64,000 nt of DNA, taken from positions 124,001 through 188,000 of the forward strand of contig CAVSGS010000006.1 of assembly GCA_963727545.1 (NCBI GenBank). The letters run 5' to 3'. The stretch comes from Flexifilum sp963727545 (GTDB lineage: Bacteria; Chloroflexota; Anaerolineae; Aggregatilineales; Phototrophicaceae). The translations under genes were made by a program, and so were the position numbers. The notes beneath the pieces were generated by a model. That model worked only from the letters and a program-made list of their open reading frames with translations. It did not search any database and was not told the DNA's origin. Below, one piece after another: positions 48,323-56,913 of the stretch (its first letter is position 1; each line of letters opens with the position of its first letter).

Positions 48323-49131
48323 CTCACGTACAACCGGCAAATTTCATCGACGCCGCTGCCGTAAATCTCGCCGAAGTGGTTCAGATGCACCAGCATCGGG
48401 CAAAGCTGCAAGAGCGGACGCCGGTACTCGTAGCCCGCATCCAGCGGATAAGCCTCGCGGTAGGCATTGAGAAACTTGGGCGACCCGCCGAATAACTCCG
48501 TGAAGGCGATCTCGACTTCGCGGTCGCCGTAATACGCCGCCGGATCGACCAGCACGGGCTGATCGTCGGTCGTGGGGAAGTAGTTGCCGCTCCACAGGTC
48601 GCCATGCAGCAGCGACGGCGGGTTGCCGGTGTCGAGCAGATCCTCAATCCGTTCCATCACGCCGCGCAGCAGCAGTTCGCGGTAGGGCGGCAGATGTCCT
48701 CGCTCCCGCGCGATCTCCATCTGCGGCTCGATCCGGTGATCGCGGTAGAAGACGCCCCAACTCGACGTCAGCGGGTTGTACTGCGGCAGGCTGCCGATGT
48801 AGTTGTCGTGATCCAGCCCGAACTGCGGCGCGGTGACCTGATGCAGCCCCGCCAGCGCCGCCCCGAAGCGATCCACGTACTGGCGATAGTTGACCCGTTC
48901 CAGCGTATCCAGCCATTCGAGGATCAGGTAAGCCGGGGTGTTGGTGGCTGGTCGCCCTTCGGCGTAGGCGATCACGTCAGGGATGCGGAAGTCGCTGTTT
49001 TCGCGCAGCAAGGCTAGCCCGCGCGCTTCGAGTTCGAACATCGCGCGCGGCGCGTTCGCCCGCCACTTGACGAAGTAGCGCGTCCCCTTGACCTCGACGC
49101 GCGCCGCCGGGTTGATCATGCCGCCGCCCAC
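48319..49131 (-). CDS. Fructosamine/ketosamine-3-kinase family protein
   Basis: About 270 residues up to GTG 49131. The fold of aminoglycoside-phosphotransferase-like kinases is shown by LLHGDLWSGNYF (catalytic loop) and VDPAAYYGDREVEIAF (metal site), plus LEWLDTLER. The family phosphorylates protein-bound ketosamines. Upstream of 49131 the frame still codes for EPIIAVLREKLGG, the usual N-terminus, but no good start codon is seen before a stop near 49216, so the true start is unresolved. Confidence 0.85.
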   Translation of the reverse strand: MGGGMINPAARVEVKGTRYFVKWRANAPRAMFELEARGLALLRENSDFRIPDVIAYAEGRPATNTPAYLILEWLDTLERVNYRQYVDRFGAALAGLHQVTAPQFGLDHDNYIGSLPQYNPLTSSWGVFYRDHRIEPQMEIARERGHLPPYRELLLRGVMERIEDLLDTGNPPSLLHGDLWSGNYFPTTDDQPVLVDPAAYYGDREVEIAFTELFGGSPKFLNAYREAYPLDAGYEYRRPLLQLCPMLVHLNHFGEIYGSGVDEICRLYVS

Positions 49132-49297
49132 CGGCAGGATGCGGGTCGGCTCGCCGCCGAGCTTCTCGCGCAGAACGGCGATTATCGGTTCAGGAATAGG
49201 TTCATGAGCTTGCTTGCGTATGTTTCACAAAACACCGCTATAGGTTGATGTATTGTGCCAATCCACGACGGACATACTCAACCTCGAATCTGTGTTT

Positions 49298-49352
49298 TCC
49301 CCCTCTCATTATGGAGAGGGGGCGGCTTCCTAAGGAAGCTAGGGGGTGAGGT
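49298..49352. repeat. CTCCCC/GGGGAG palindromic repeat, copy 3, inside the SDR 3' end
   Basis: CCCCCTCTC and GAGAGGGGG arms, an AGGAAGC extension shared with copy 6, and a GGGGGTGAGGTT tail. The SDR stop codon and last four or five codons lie in this tail. Confidence 0.75.
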
Positions 49353-50055
49353 TGCCCCCATCCAGCCGGATCACTTCCCCCGTGAGCGTCGCGTTCTCGA
49401 CCAGCGCCTGCGCCAGCTTCGCGTATTCCAGCGGCATGTCGATGTGCCCCTGATCGCTCGGCGCGGGCGTATCGGTCTCGCCCGGAGCAATCGCGCACAC
49501 GCGGATCGCGTCGCGTTCGAGGTCGCGCGCCAGCGGCAGCGTCATCGCCGCGACCCCGCCCTTCGACGCCGCGTAAGCCACCTGCCCGACCTGTCCGTCG
49601 AACGCCGCCACCGACGCCGTGTTGATGATCACGCCGCGCTCGCCCTCGGCGTTCGGCTCGTTGCGCGCCATCAGCATCGCCGCCAAGCGGATCGCGTTGA
49701 ACGTCCCGATCAAGTTGATGCCGATCACGGTCTCGAACACGTCGAGCGGGTGCGGACCGTTCTTGCTGGTCGTCCGCAGCGCCAGCGAAATCCCGGCGCA
49801 GTTGACCAGAATGTGCAGTCCGCCGAAGCGCTCCTGAGTCGCCGCTAGCGCGGCGGATAGCTCATCCTCGCTGGTCACGTCGGCGGCGATGGCGATCGCG
49901 TTCTCGCCCAGCGTCGCGGCGAAGGCTTCGGCGCGGTCGGCGTTCTGGTCGACGATCACGACGTTCGCGCCCGCCTCGGCGAAGCGCTGCGCGGTCGCCG
50001 CGCCCAACCCCGACGCCGCCCCGGTGATCATGGCAGTAGCTCCTTGAAGTTTCAC
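49339..50055 (-). CDS. Short-chain dehydrogenase (3-hydroxyacyl-CoA dehydrogenase type 2-like)
   Basis: 238 residues. TGAASGLGAATA cofactor loop, NCAG, and the Ser-Tyr-Lys set with YAASKGG. Best resembles the HSD10-like group, which ends in NGEVIRLDGA. Two oddities: after APGETDTPAP about 20 residues expected in this group (the substrate loop before the PLEYAKL helix) are absent, and the last residues NLTP are coded by a palindromic repeat. The protein may be impaired. Confidence 0.85.
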   Translation of the reverse strand: MKLQGATAMITGAASGLGAATAQRFAEAGANVVIVDQNADRAEAFAATLGENAIAIAADVTSEDELSAALAATQERFGGLHILVNCAGISLALRTTSKNGPHPLDVFETVIGINLIGTFNAIRLAAMLMARNEPNAEGERGVIINTASVAAFDGQVGQVAYAASKGGVAAMTLPLARDLERDAIRVCAIAPGETDTPAPSDQGHIDMPLEYAKLAQALVENATLTGEVIRLDGGNLTP

Positions 50056-50086
50056 GGCGTCTTACTCCTTTGGGCGTAACGTGTCG

Positions 50087-50107
50087 GGGCGCAGCACTGC
50101 TGCGCCC
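50087..50107. repeat. GGGCGCAGCA palindrome, REP-like
   Basis: Perfect 10-base arms with one central base, just upstream of the SDR start. Third member of the GGGCGCAGC family. Confidence 0.7.
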
Positions 50108-50171
50108 GCCCGCTTCGCCAATCAATCTGATGCTGCCTATTCTAACAAAACTCGGTACTCAGTACTCGGTA

Positions 50172-51196
50172 CTAGGTACTTTCTTTTTCCGCAATCGCCT
50201 GCATCCACGGCTTGTGCTCGGCGTAGTGATCGTGCGTGTTGCCGCTGATGTAGCCGATCACCGGGCGGTCGATGTCGGAGCCGGGACGATAATGCGCGTA
50301 GGGCAGTTGCAAATCGGCGTCGCTCAGCGATTTGATGTTCGCGATCAGCCGGTCGTGCACTTCGCGGAAGTGCTGCTGCACCTGATCCAGCGTCAAATCT
50401 TGGTCGAGGTCGCGCAGCACCGCGTTGATCGCGTCTACGTCGTCGCCCGCCCACACTTCGTCGGGGACGCCCATCTGCGCGTTGCGCGGCTGACTGGTTC
50501 AGCAGCGCCCAGATGCCATCCTCCCAGCGCGCGAGGTGCGCCAGATGATCCTTGACTGACCAGCCCGCCGCGTCGGTCGGGACGGTCAACTGCGCGTCGC
50601 TGTACTGGCTCAGAAACGTGTTGAGGTCGTTCCAGCCGCGTTCCATCGCCGCCAGCAGTTGATCTTTGCTCAGCGACGGCGTCCGGGTTGTTCTGGATGA
50701 TGATCTGGATGTAGCCCTTGTGCTCGTCGTAATGCGCGTAAGTATCGGTCGAGAACCAGTAGCGGATCGGCGTGTCGTCGGTCGAACCCGGCTGATAGTC
50801 GCGGTACGGGCGGGCGAGATCGGCTTCGCTCAGCGCTTCCAGTTTGGCGACCAGCCGCCCGTGAATGTCGAAGAATAGCTGCTGCACATCGCCCAGCGGC
50901 AGGTCGTGATAGCGCTGCTGGATGATCGCGTTCACGTCGTCCCACTCGCCGCGCTCGAACAGGTCTTGCGGGACGCCCATGTGCTCCCAGCGCGGCTTGC
51001 CGTCGAGCAGCGCGTTGATACTGTCCTCCCAGATGGCGAGATGCACCAGATGATCTTTCGGCGTCCAGCCCGCCGGATCGCTCGGCGCGACCACCTGCTC
51101 GAAGTCTAGCCCCGCCAGATAGCTTTGCAGATCGTCCCAGCCCGCCGCGATCTTGGCGAGCAGTTCGGCTTTCGTCAAAACGGTCTCGTCGCTCAT
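50172..51196 (-). CDS. Tandem ClbS/DfsB-like (DinB fold) protein, two frameshifts
   Basis: First domain: LTKAELLAKIAAGWDDLQ to TDTYAHYDEHKGYIQ. Second domain begins LSKDQLLAAMERGWNDLN and ends NTHDHYAEHKPWMQ. Both have the GW-x-x-KDHL-x-HLA-x-WE segment, and they share clear similarity, so this is an internal duplication. Frames change near 50672 and 50485; total length is 3n+2. With those fixed it is one protein of about 341 residues, or two adjacent genes. Relatives include the colibactin resistance hydrolase ClbS, but most members are uncharacterised. Confidence 0.75.
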
Positions 51197-51317
51197 TTTG
51201 CCCTCGTTATCCCAAATTCAACCATTATTTGCCAAATAGCTGGTACTTCACCTCGAGCTTAATCTTTGAATGCGCCGCCCGCGCCGGTTCGTGAAACCCA
51301 CGCCGCGAGCTGTTTTT

Positions 51318-51366
51318 CTCCCCCTCTCAGTTAGCGCACGGCGGAGAGGGGGTCGGGGGGTGAGGT
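51318..51366. repeat. CTCCCC/GGGGAG palindromic repeat, copy 4
   Basis: CTCCCCCTCTC and GGAGAGGGGG arms around a GC-rich loop, then the GGGGGGTGAGGT tail as in copy 2. Followed at once by another palindrome. Confidence 0.8.
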
Positions 51367-51370
51367 CCGT

Positions 51371-51394
51371 AGGGGCGTTATATATAACGCCCCT
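51371..51394. repeat. AGGGGCGTTAT palindrome
   Basis: Arms AGGGGCGTTAT and ATAACGCCCCT around an AT centre. It lies 3' of the gene at 51429 (minus) and may act as its terminator. Confidence 0.65.
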
Positions 51395-51428
51395 TACTTA
51401 GCCTTTGCGTTATTGTGGAGGTGGATGG

Positions 51429-52067
51429 TCAGCTTTTCCCCATCCGCTCGACCGAGAAATCGAGCGCGATGAAGTACGACTGATCGATCAGCAGCAGCTT
51501 CGCCAGCCGCGATCTGCCGTGCTCGTCCTCGGTTTCGAAGGTCGCATCTTCGCTCAGGTTGTACTTGACGTTGTGATGCGCCAGCACCTTGCCGACCCGC
51601 TCGGCTAACGACTTGGGCATCGTGCCGAGCAAGCCATAACCGCTCTGGAGCAGATCGACCAGCGGCATTGCCCGGTTGAAGTCGTCCGCCATATCGACCA
51701 GATGACGCCACTGCCCGAAGGTGCTGACGTAAGTCTGCGAGAGGTCGAGCACCAGTTCGTAAATATCGTCGGGCTTGCCGTCGAAATAGACGGCGACTTT
51801 GGGCGTATTGTGGTGATACAGCAGCGGATGATCGTCGATGAAGGCGAGCTTGCCGAACACGCCGAGGTTGACCCGATGCTCGCGCACGCCCAACACGCGG
51901 ATCGCGTAGTCGTGCTGCGGACGCAAGCCTTGCTTATGCTCGTCGTAGCGCGCGGTTTCGATGATCAGTTGGAGTTCGTTGGGCGCGCCGCCCATCTGTG
52001 CGACCAGCAGCACGCCGTAATCCTCTTCGCCGGCGAGTTCGCCGAGTAGTTGATCGCGCTGCGGCAT
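51429..52067 (-). CDS. Conserved-looking hypothetical protein
   Basis: 212 residues, intact, no signal peptide or membrane helix. Composition and codon use fit a real cytoplasmic protein. Segments such as ELQLIIETARYDEHKQGLR and HHNTPKVAVYFDGKPDDIY suggest a mixed alpha/beta fold but no family was recognised. It starts 6 bases after the phosphoesterase stop, so the two are probably co-transcribed. Confidence 0.7.
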   Translation of the reverse strand: MPQRDQLLGELAGEEDYGVLLVAQMGGAPNELQLIIETARYDEHKQGLRPQHDYAIRVLGVREHRVNLGVFGKLAFIDDHPLLYHHNTPKVAVYFDGKPDDIYELVLDLSQTYVSTFGQWRHLVDMADDFNRAMPLVDLLQSGYGLLGTMPKSLAERVGKVLAHHNVKYNLSEDATFETEDEHGRSRLAKLLLIDQSYFIALDFSVERMGKS

Positions 52068-52073
52068 CGGCGC

Positions 52074-52865
52074 TTACTGACCGTCGCCGCGCAGCTTGCT
52101 CGCCAGCCAATCGGTTGCTGGATTGCCGCGCATCCGCGAGTCCGCGATCACCGCATCAACGTCGTAGGGCACCGCGCGCAGGTCGACCGTCACGTCGTCG
52201 CCCTCGAAGGTGAAGACGCCGTATTCCGCCTTGCCCGGCTGATCGAATGAGATGCCGATGCTGCCGACGTTGATCACGCGCCAGCCGCGCACCATGCGAT
52301 CCATCTGCACGTGGATGTGCCCGCCGATGCCCATCCGCCCCTCGCGGTCGAGCAGGGCGTCGGCGACTGCTTCGTCGCTGGCATCGGGCGTGATGGCGTT
52401 GGCTTCGTCGTCGCCGGGGATGCCGTGATAGCCGATGACGTAGCTGTAGTCCTCGATGTGCAGGTCGCACTCGCCGCGCAGTTTGTGCAGGAAGTCGTAT
52501 TCCTCGAAGCCCAGTTGATCGAGACACCAATCGACCCGCGCGCCGAACTCGCGCAAATTCGCCCGGAAAGGATCGAATTCTTCGGCGCTTTTCGCTGCCG
52601 GGAACTTGGGATGCAGCCCGTAGACGAGGTAGCGGTCGGTGTTGCCGTGAATCACGCGGACGGTGTGCCGCTTCTCCTCGTCGTCCTTGACCGCCTCGAC
52701 CAGCGCGCTGACCCGCTGGACACACTCAGCGGGGCGCGGACCGAACAGGGCGAAATCGCCCAGAAACCACGTGTGATCCGCCCCGCCTAACGCCTCAAGG
52801 TCGGCGAGGACGGCGTCTAACGCGGTCAGATTGCCGTGAATGTCAGATAAAACTGCGAGACGCAT
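52074..52865 (-). CDS. Metallophosphoesterase (YfcE/MJ0936-like)
   Basis: 263 residues from ATG 52865. Metal-binding motifs in order: LSDIHGNLTAL, FLGDFALFGP, VIHGNTDR, and C-terminal GGHIHVQMDR. Calcineurin-like phosphodiesterase; natural substrate unknown. The longer frame to 52904 lacks a ribosome site. Co-transcribed with the hypothetical gene after it. Confidence 0.92.
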   Translation of the reverse strand: MRLAVLSDIHGNLTALDAVLADLEALGGADHTWFLGDFALFGPRPAECVQRVSALVEAVKDDEEKRHTVRVIHGNTDRYLVYGLHPKFPAAKSAEEFDPFRANLREFGARVDWCLDQLGFEEYDFLHKLRGECDLHIEDYSYVIGYHGIPGDDEANAITPDASDEAVADALLDREGRMGIGGHIHVQMDRMVRGWRVINVGSIGISFDQPGKAEYGVFTFEGDDVTVDLRAVPYDVDAVIADSRMRGNPATDWLASKLRGDGQ

Positions 52866-53076
52866 CGACGTAGCGCTCCTTCTGGTTGGTAGAGTTCCTA
52901 TCATTGTAGCGCAAGCCGCGCCGGTGCGGTGAAAATCGCTGTTTCGCCGAATGATAAGCGCAGGCTGACGGGCGGTTTGCTCACTTCCGGTAATTTGATA
53001 AAAATAGAACGCCTGTACCGAAACCGTGCTATAATACGGCGATACTGACCGGCTCCCAACCGAATCTCGTCTTTAC

Positions 53077-53853
53077 ATGATGCTGACTCTCCAACCAGAA
53101 GTTGACATTGACGTGGATGTTCGCCAACCAGACGGCGCGATCAGCCTGCCGGGTGACGAGCGGCGTTCCGACTCGCCGCTGGTCGAGCGGGTCTGGCGCA
53201 GTCGCAGCGAGCGCGGCGGCTCATTCATCTCGACGGCGGGCAGCAATTGGGAAATCGTCGTCACCAAACGAGCGGGCAGCACGGTTTTGACCGTGCGCGG
53301 TCCCGAAACCCGCGCGACTCCGGCAGACTGCCCGCCGGACGCCGATTTTATGGGCATTACCTTTAAAGCCGGTGCCTTCATGCCCCAATTCCCCGTCCGC
53401 ATGGTGCTGGATCGCCACGACTTGAATCTGCCGCGAGCGGGAAGCCGGTCTTTCTGGCTCGACGGTGCGGCGTGGGAATTCCCCAATTTTGAAAATGCCG
53501 ATAGCTTCGTCGCCCGCCTCGTGCGGGCGGGGCTGCTGCAGCACGATCCGCTGATCGACGTGGCGCTGCAAGAGCAGCCGTCGCTCTTTTCTCGGCGCAC
53601 GATTCAGCGCCGCTTCCTGCAAGTGACGGGCTTGACCCACAACCGCGTCTTTCAGATTCAGCGGGCGCTCTACGCGACCAGTCTGCTCAAGCAGGGGATA
53701 GCGATCCTCGATACGGTCGCTCAGGCGGGCTACGCCGATCAGCCGCATATGAATCGCGCTTTCCGGCGCTTCATCGGGCAAACGCCGGGGCAAATCCTCA
53801 GCCGGAACGTCGAGCAGCCGCTGTCGTTTTTGTTCAAGACTGCGCCGCCCTGA
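53077..53853 (+). CDS. AraC-family transcriptional regulator
   Basis: 258 residues. The C-terminal double helix-turn-helix is seen in SRRTIQRRFLQVTGLT and DTVAQAGYADQPHMNRAFRRFIG, ending TPGQI. The N-terminal sensing domain resembles the cupin-like part of AraC proteins with an unknown signal. It lies 45 bases before a DHFR-like reductase gene on the same strand and may regulate it. ATG could be the first or second Met. Confidence 0.9.
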   Translation: MMLTLQPEVDIDVDVRQPDGAISLPGDERRSDSPLVERVWRSRSERGGSFISTAGSNWEIVVTKRAGSTVLTVRGPETRATPADCPPDADFMGITFKAGAFMPQFPVRMVLDRHDLNLPRAGSRSFWLDGAAWEFPNFENADSFVARLVRAGLLQHDPLIDVALQEQPSLFSRRTIQRRFLQVTGLTHNRVFQIQRALYATSLLKQGIAILDTVAQAGYADQPHMNRAFRRFIGQTPGQILSRNVEQPLSFLFKTAPP

Positions 53854-53898
53854 TGCTCTATCCTGTAAGGGTCATAAGCTGCACAGGGAGACATTCAC

Positions 53899-54481
53899 AT
53901 GCGGAAGATTAACGCGGCACTGTTCATTACCCTTGATGGCGTCGTCGAAGCCCCCGGCGCGGACGATACGACGCTGCCGGAAAAGCGCGGTTGGTCGATG
54001 CCCTACGTGAGCGATGAAGTCGGGCAGGTGATCGGCGCGGGCATGGCGACCAGCGACGCGATGCTGCTCGGTCGGCGGACGTATGAGGCTTTCGCCGCCT
54101 ATTGGGTCAACGTCCCGGCGGACGATCCATTCGGTCAGATCATGAACAACCAGACCAAATACGTGGTGTCGACCACACTGGATCAGGCAGAGTGGAAGAA
54201 TTCGCACCTGATCAAAGGAGACGTTGTCGCCGAACTGACCAAGCTCAAGCAGCAGCCGGGCAAGGACATCAACATCGTCGGCAGCGGCACGCTCACCCGC
54301 TCGCTGATCGCCGCCAATCTCGTCGACGAACTGCAACTGATGCTCTGTCCGGTGGTTTTGGGAGTGGGTCAAGCGGCTGTTCGAGGATGTCGATTACACC
54401 AAATCAATGCACGTGCTGGAAGTCAGAAGCTTCGCTTCGGGGATGATCTACTTGCGCCTTGCGCCGGAAAAGCAAGGGTAA
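53899..54481 (+). CDS. Dihydrofolate-reductase-like (RibD C-terminal) protein, one frameshift
   Basis: About 193 residues. FITLDGVVEAPG start, LLGRRTYEAFAAYW and IVGSGTLTRSLI are the marks of the RibD_C/DHFR-like family. The frame breaks near 54361-54366; removing one G of GGG gives KRLFEDVDYTKSMHVLEV and a normal end at TAA 54479-54481. Length is 3n+1. These small reductases are commonly paired with regulators; substrate unknown. Confidence 0.85.
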
Positions 54482-54486
54482 ACGCA

Positions 54487-54530
54487 CCTCACCCCACCCC
54501 CAACCCCTCCCCGATTTCAGGGAGGGGAGC
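54487..54530. repeat. CTCCCC/GGGGAG palindromic repeat, copy 5 (inverted)
   Basis: CCTCACCCC lead, then CCCCTCCCC and GGGAGGGGAG arms; opposite orientation to copies 1-4. Five bases after the reductase stop. Confidence 0.75.
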
Positions 54531-54607
54531 CTACCTCGCTCGTTCGAAGCTGCGATGACGGGGTCAAGCGACGATTCAACTAAGCAAAGGATCGATCCTC
54601 GGTGCAG

Positions 54608-54892
54608 CTATGCCTCTGCGGTCAGGCGCGCGGCGGCGTACTGCTCCCACGATTCCCCCGGCTGATCGCGCTGGTAGGCGACGCTGACGTCGGCGAAGAA
54701 CTTGGTGAGCGCGTCAACGGTGATCGCGTGACCCAGCAGCGCGCTGATCCCCTGCTCGACGACGTAGCCGGCGTACCAGCGGGTCCAATCCTTATCCGGT
54801 TCGCCGTGTAACTGAGTCTGCTGGTAGCGGCGGTGCGCCTTGCCCGCCTCGACCAGCAGATCGGCGATCTCTTCAACGCGGTCGGCTGCCAC
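54608..54892 (-). CDS. Small hypothetical protein
   Basis: 94 residues, Trp and acidic rich, mostly helical by pattern (for example VEEIADLLVEAGKAHRRY and WTRWYAGYVVEQGISALLG). No membrane segment. No family recognised. Bounded by intergenic repeats and not in an operon. Confidence 0.6.
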   Translation of the reverse strand: MAADRVEEIADLLVEAGKAHRRYQQTQLHGEPDKDWTRWYAGYVVEQGISALLGHAITVDALTKFFADVSVAYQRDQPGESWEQYAAARLTAEA

Positions 54893-55073
54893 CCGATCCC
54901 CCCAATTTGCCTAAATTTCCACTTCTTTATGAAGGCTTCACCCGCAAAGAATGAAATTAATATAACATAGATCACAGGGATCGGCGGAGCGTGCATCGGA
55001 CCGGGGGCGCAGCGCTCCGCTGTAGGACTCTCGTCTGTTTCGGTGGGGGAAATGGCTGTGTTATACTGCGATC

Positions 55074-55313
55074 ATGGCTGAGCAAGAATGGATTGAGCAG
55101 ATTCGGGCGCGCGGGTGGAGCACGGCTTTGTGCACCGCGCTGGACGTGCTGGAACCGCTCGGTCCGCTGGGCGCGCAGCTTTTGTGGGTCGCGCAGCCGG
55201 CTGCCCGGTTGGTCGGTGGTTGGGAGATCGTGGGCGGGCTGGCTCAGGCGCTCGAAGAACCCGGCGGCATCGACCGCTTGCGCCAACAGATCGAAGCGGA
55301 CGAGGAAAGATAA
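55074..55313 (+). CDS. Small hypothetical protein
   Basis: 79 residues. A hydrophobic middle (LEPLGPLGAQLLWVAQPAA) could be a membrane-associated helix; the end is acidic. Resembles short proteins I have seen in Chloroflexota, but no function is known. A cluster of hairpin repeats follows its stop. Confidence 0.6.
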   Translation: MAEQEWIEQIRARGWSTALCTALDVLEPLGPLGAQLLWVAQPAARLVGGWEIVGGLAQALEEPGGIDRLRQQIEADEER

Positions 55314-55324
55314 CGGCAGCCGTC

Positions 55325-55446
55325 GCCGGAGGCTCAAAGCCTCTGGCTAGAAGCTCAAGCCACCTGAAGGTGGCTGTCTGGCAGCCCGCTTCAGCGGGCT
55401 TGAAATCCTAGCCCGATGCTGCCGCTGCGCTAACGGCGTCGGGCGG
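55325..55446. repeat. Cluster of four hairpins, dispersed intergenic repeat
   Basis: Four consecutive inverted repeats: GCCGGAGGCTC-type (55325-55347), AGCCACCTGAAGGTGGCT (55358-55375), AGCCCGCTTCAGCGGGCT (55383-55400) and GCCCGATGC/GGCGTCGGGC (about 55412-55446). Such strings of AGCC hairpins are known as dispersed elements in Cyanobacteria and Chloroflexota. They lie between the small hypothetical gene and the membrane operon. Confidence 0.7.
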
Positions 55447-55482
55447 TTGGGGTAGTGCTTCACCAGCAATCATCATGTAGCA

Positions 55483-56289
55483 GTGGGGTCTTTAGTGGAC
55501 AGCACAACGCAGGCACTCACGATTTTGATCATACTGGCGGCGTTTGCCGTCAGCGTGATCGTGACGCAGTTCATCCGACGGCGTAAAGATGCCTTTCCGC
55601 TGCGCGCGCTCCCGGCTTACGCGGCGATCCCGCAGTTCGTCGGCGAAGCGATCGAGGCGGGGCGCTCGATGCACGTCTCCTTCGGTGGCGCGGGCTTGGG
55701 CGGGAGCAGTACCACGCTGACGCTGGCGAGTGCCGAACTGTTCTATCAGGTCGCGCAGCGCAACGTCGCCGGGGCAACCATCCTCACTGCCAGCGATCCC
55801 AGCGTGCTCCCGCTCGGCTACGGCACGCTGCGGCGGGCGCTGGCGAGCCGGAGTATCGCGCTCTCGCGCAGCGAACTGTCCAACAGCGTTCGTTGGTATC
55901 CGGCGGGCACGCGCTCGCTCGCCTTCGCCGCCGCCCTGACCGGCGTGATCGGCGACGACCACGTCTCCGGTAACGTGCTGGTCGGCGATTTCGGCTCCGA
56001 GCTGGCGCTGGTGCTCGAAGCCGCCACCCGTCACCGCCAAACCTCGATCTCCGGCAGCGTCGACCTCACCGGACAGGCGGTCGCCTACGCGATGGCGGAT
56101 CGCGCGCTGATCGGTGAGGAAATTTACGTCGCCGGGGCTTACATGGGCGACAGCGCGACGCAGCACGCCAGCGTGGTCGCGCTCGACCTGCTGCGCTGGT
56201 TGGTGATCCTCGGCATTCTGATTGCGACGCTCAACACGATTCGCGAGCCGGTCGCTGCCGCGCTGACCCGTGCGCTCGGTGGAGGTTAA
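55483..56289 (+). CDS. Membrane protein, DUF6754-like
   Basis: About 268 residues. One helix near the N-terminus (LTILIILAAFAVSVIVTQF), a large soluble part with GLGGSSTTLTLASAELFYQ and NVLVGDFGSELALVLEAA, and a helix near the C-terminus. The arrangement looks like DUF6754 of Chloroflexota, recalled and not checked. First gene of a co-directional set with three further membrane proteins and a MutL-like ATPase. GTG 55483 or 55495 may be the start. Confidence 0.7.
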   Translation: MGSLVDSTTQALTILIILAAFAVSVIVTQFIRRRKDAFPLRALPAYAAIPQFVGEAIEAGRSMHVSFGGAGLGGSSTTLTLASAELFYQVAQRNVAGATILTASDPSVLPLGYGTLRRALASRSIALSRSELSNSVRWYPAGTRSLAFAAALTGVIGDDHVSGNVLVGDFGSELALVLEAATRHRQTSISGSVDLTGQAVAYAMADRALIGEEIYVAGAYMGDSATQHASVVALDLLRWLVILGILIATLNTIREPVAAALTRALGGG

Positions 56290-56292
56290 TCG

Positions 56293-56907
56293 ATGTTTCG
56301 ACGGCTGGGTACTTCCATCACTACCGCGATCGCGATCGGCTTCGGGCTGCTGACCGTCTTCGGGCTGGTCTCCGGCACCGGTGCCATCTACGACATCACC
56401 AACGTGCTGCTGCAATTGACGATGATCACCATCGCTACGACGATCATCTTCGGCATCCTGAACTTGTTCGGGGTGCATCTGCGCCGCATCGGACGCCGCG
56501 CCGGAGGCTGGGTCTACAGCCTCGCGCTGATCGTCAGCGCGGCGGCGGTGCTCGTCCTGTGGATCATTGGTCGGCGGGACGCCAACGCCGTGCTGCTCGA
56601 ATCGGTGCAGGTCTCGGTCGAATCGGCGCTGGCGGGGCTGGTCGTCTTTGCGCTGGTCTACGGGGCGTTTCGCCTGCTGCGCCGCCGCGTGACGTGGAGC
56701 GGCGTTCTGTTCATCATCGCGCTGCTGATCGTGCTGATCGGTGCGCTGCCGCTGCCGCAGATCACGCTGCTGCGTGACGTCCGCGATTGGCTGATGGCGG
56801 TGCCGGTCAGCGCGGGCGCGCGCGGCATCCTGTTGGGCATCGCGCTGGCGACGGTCGTCACCGGCGTGCGCGTGCTCATCGGGCAAGATCGTTCCTATCG
56901 TGAGTAA
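56293..56907 (+). CDS. Polytopic membrane protein of unknown function
   Basis: 204 residues with about six hydrophobic helices and short Arg-rich loops. Three bases after the previous stop and six before the next ATG, so tightly co-transcribed. No family recognised. It probably forms a membrane complex with its neighbours. Confidence 0.75.
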   Translation: MFRRLGTSITTAIAIGFGLLTVFGLVSGTGAIYDITNVLLQLTMITIATTIIFGILNLFGVHLRRIGRRAGGWVYSLALIVSAAAVLVLWIIGRRDANAVLLESVQVSVESALAGLVVFALVYGAFRLLRRRVTWSGVLFIIALLIVLIGALPLPQITLLRDVRDWLMAVPVSAGARGILLGIALATVVTGVRVLIGQDRSYRE

Positions 56908-56913
56908 TTGGCA

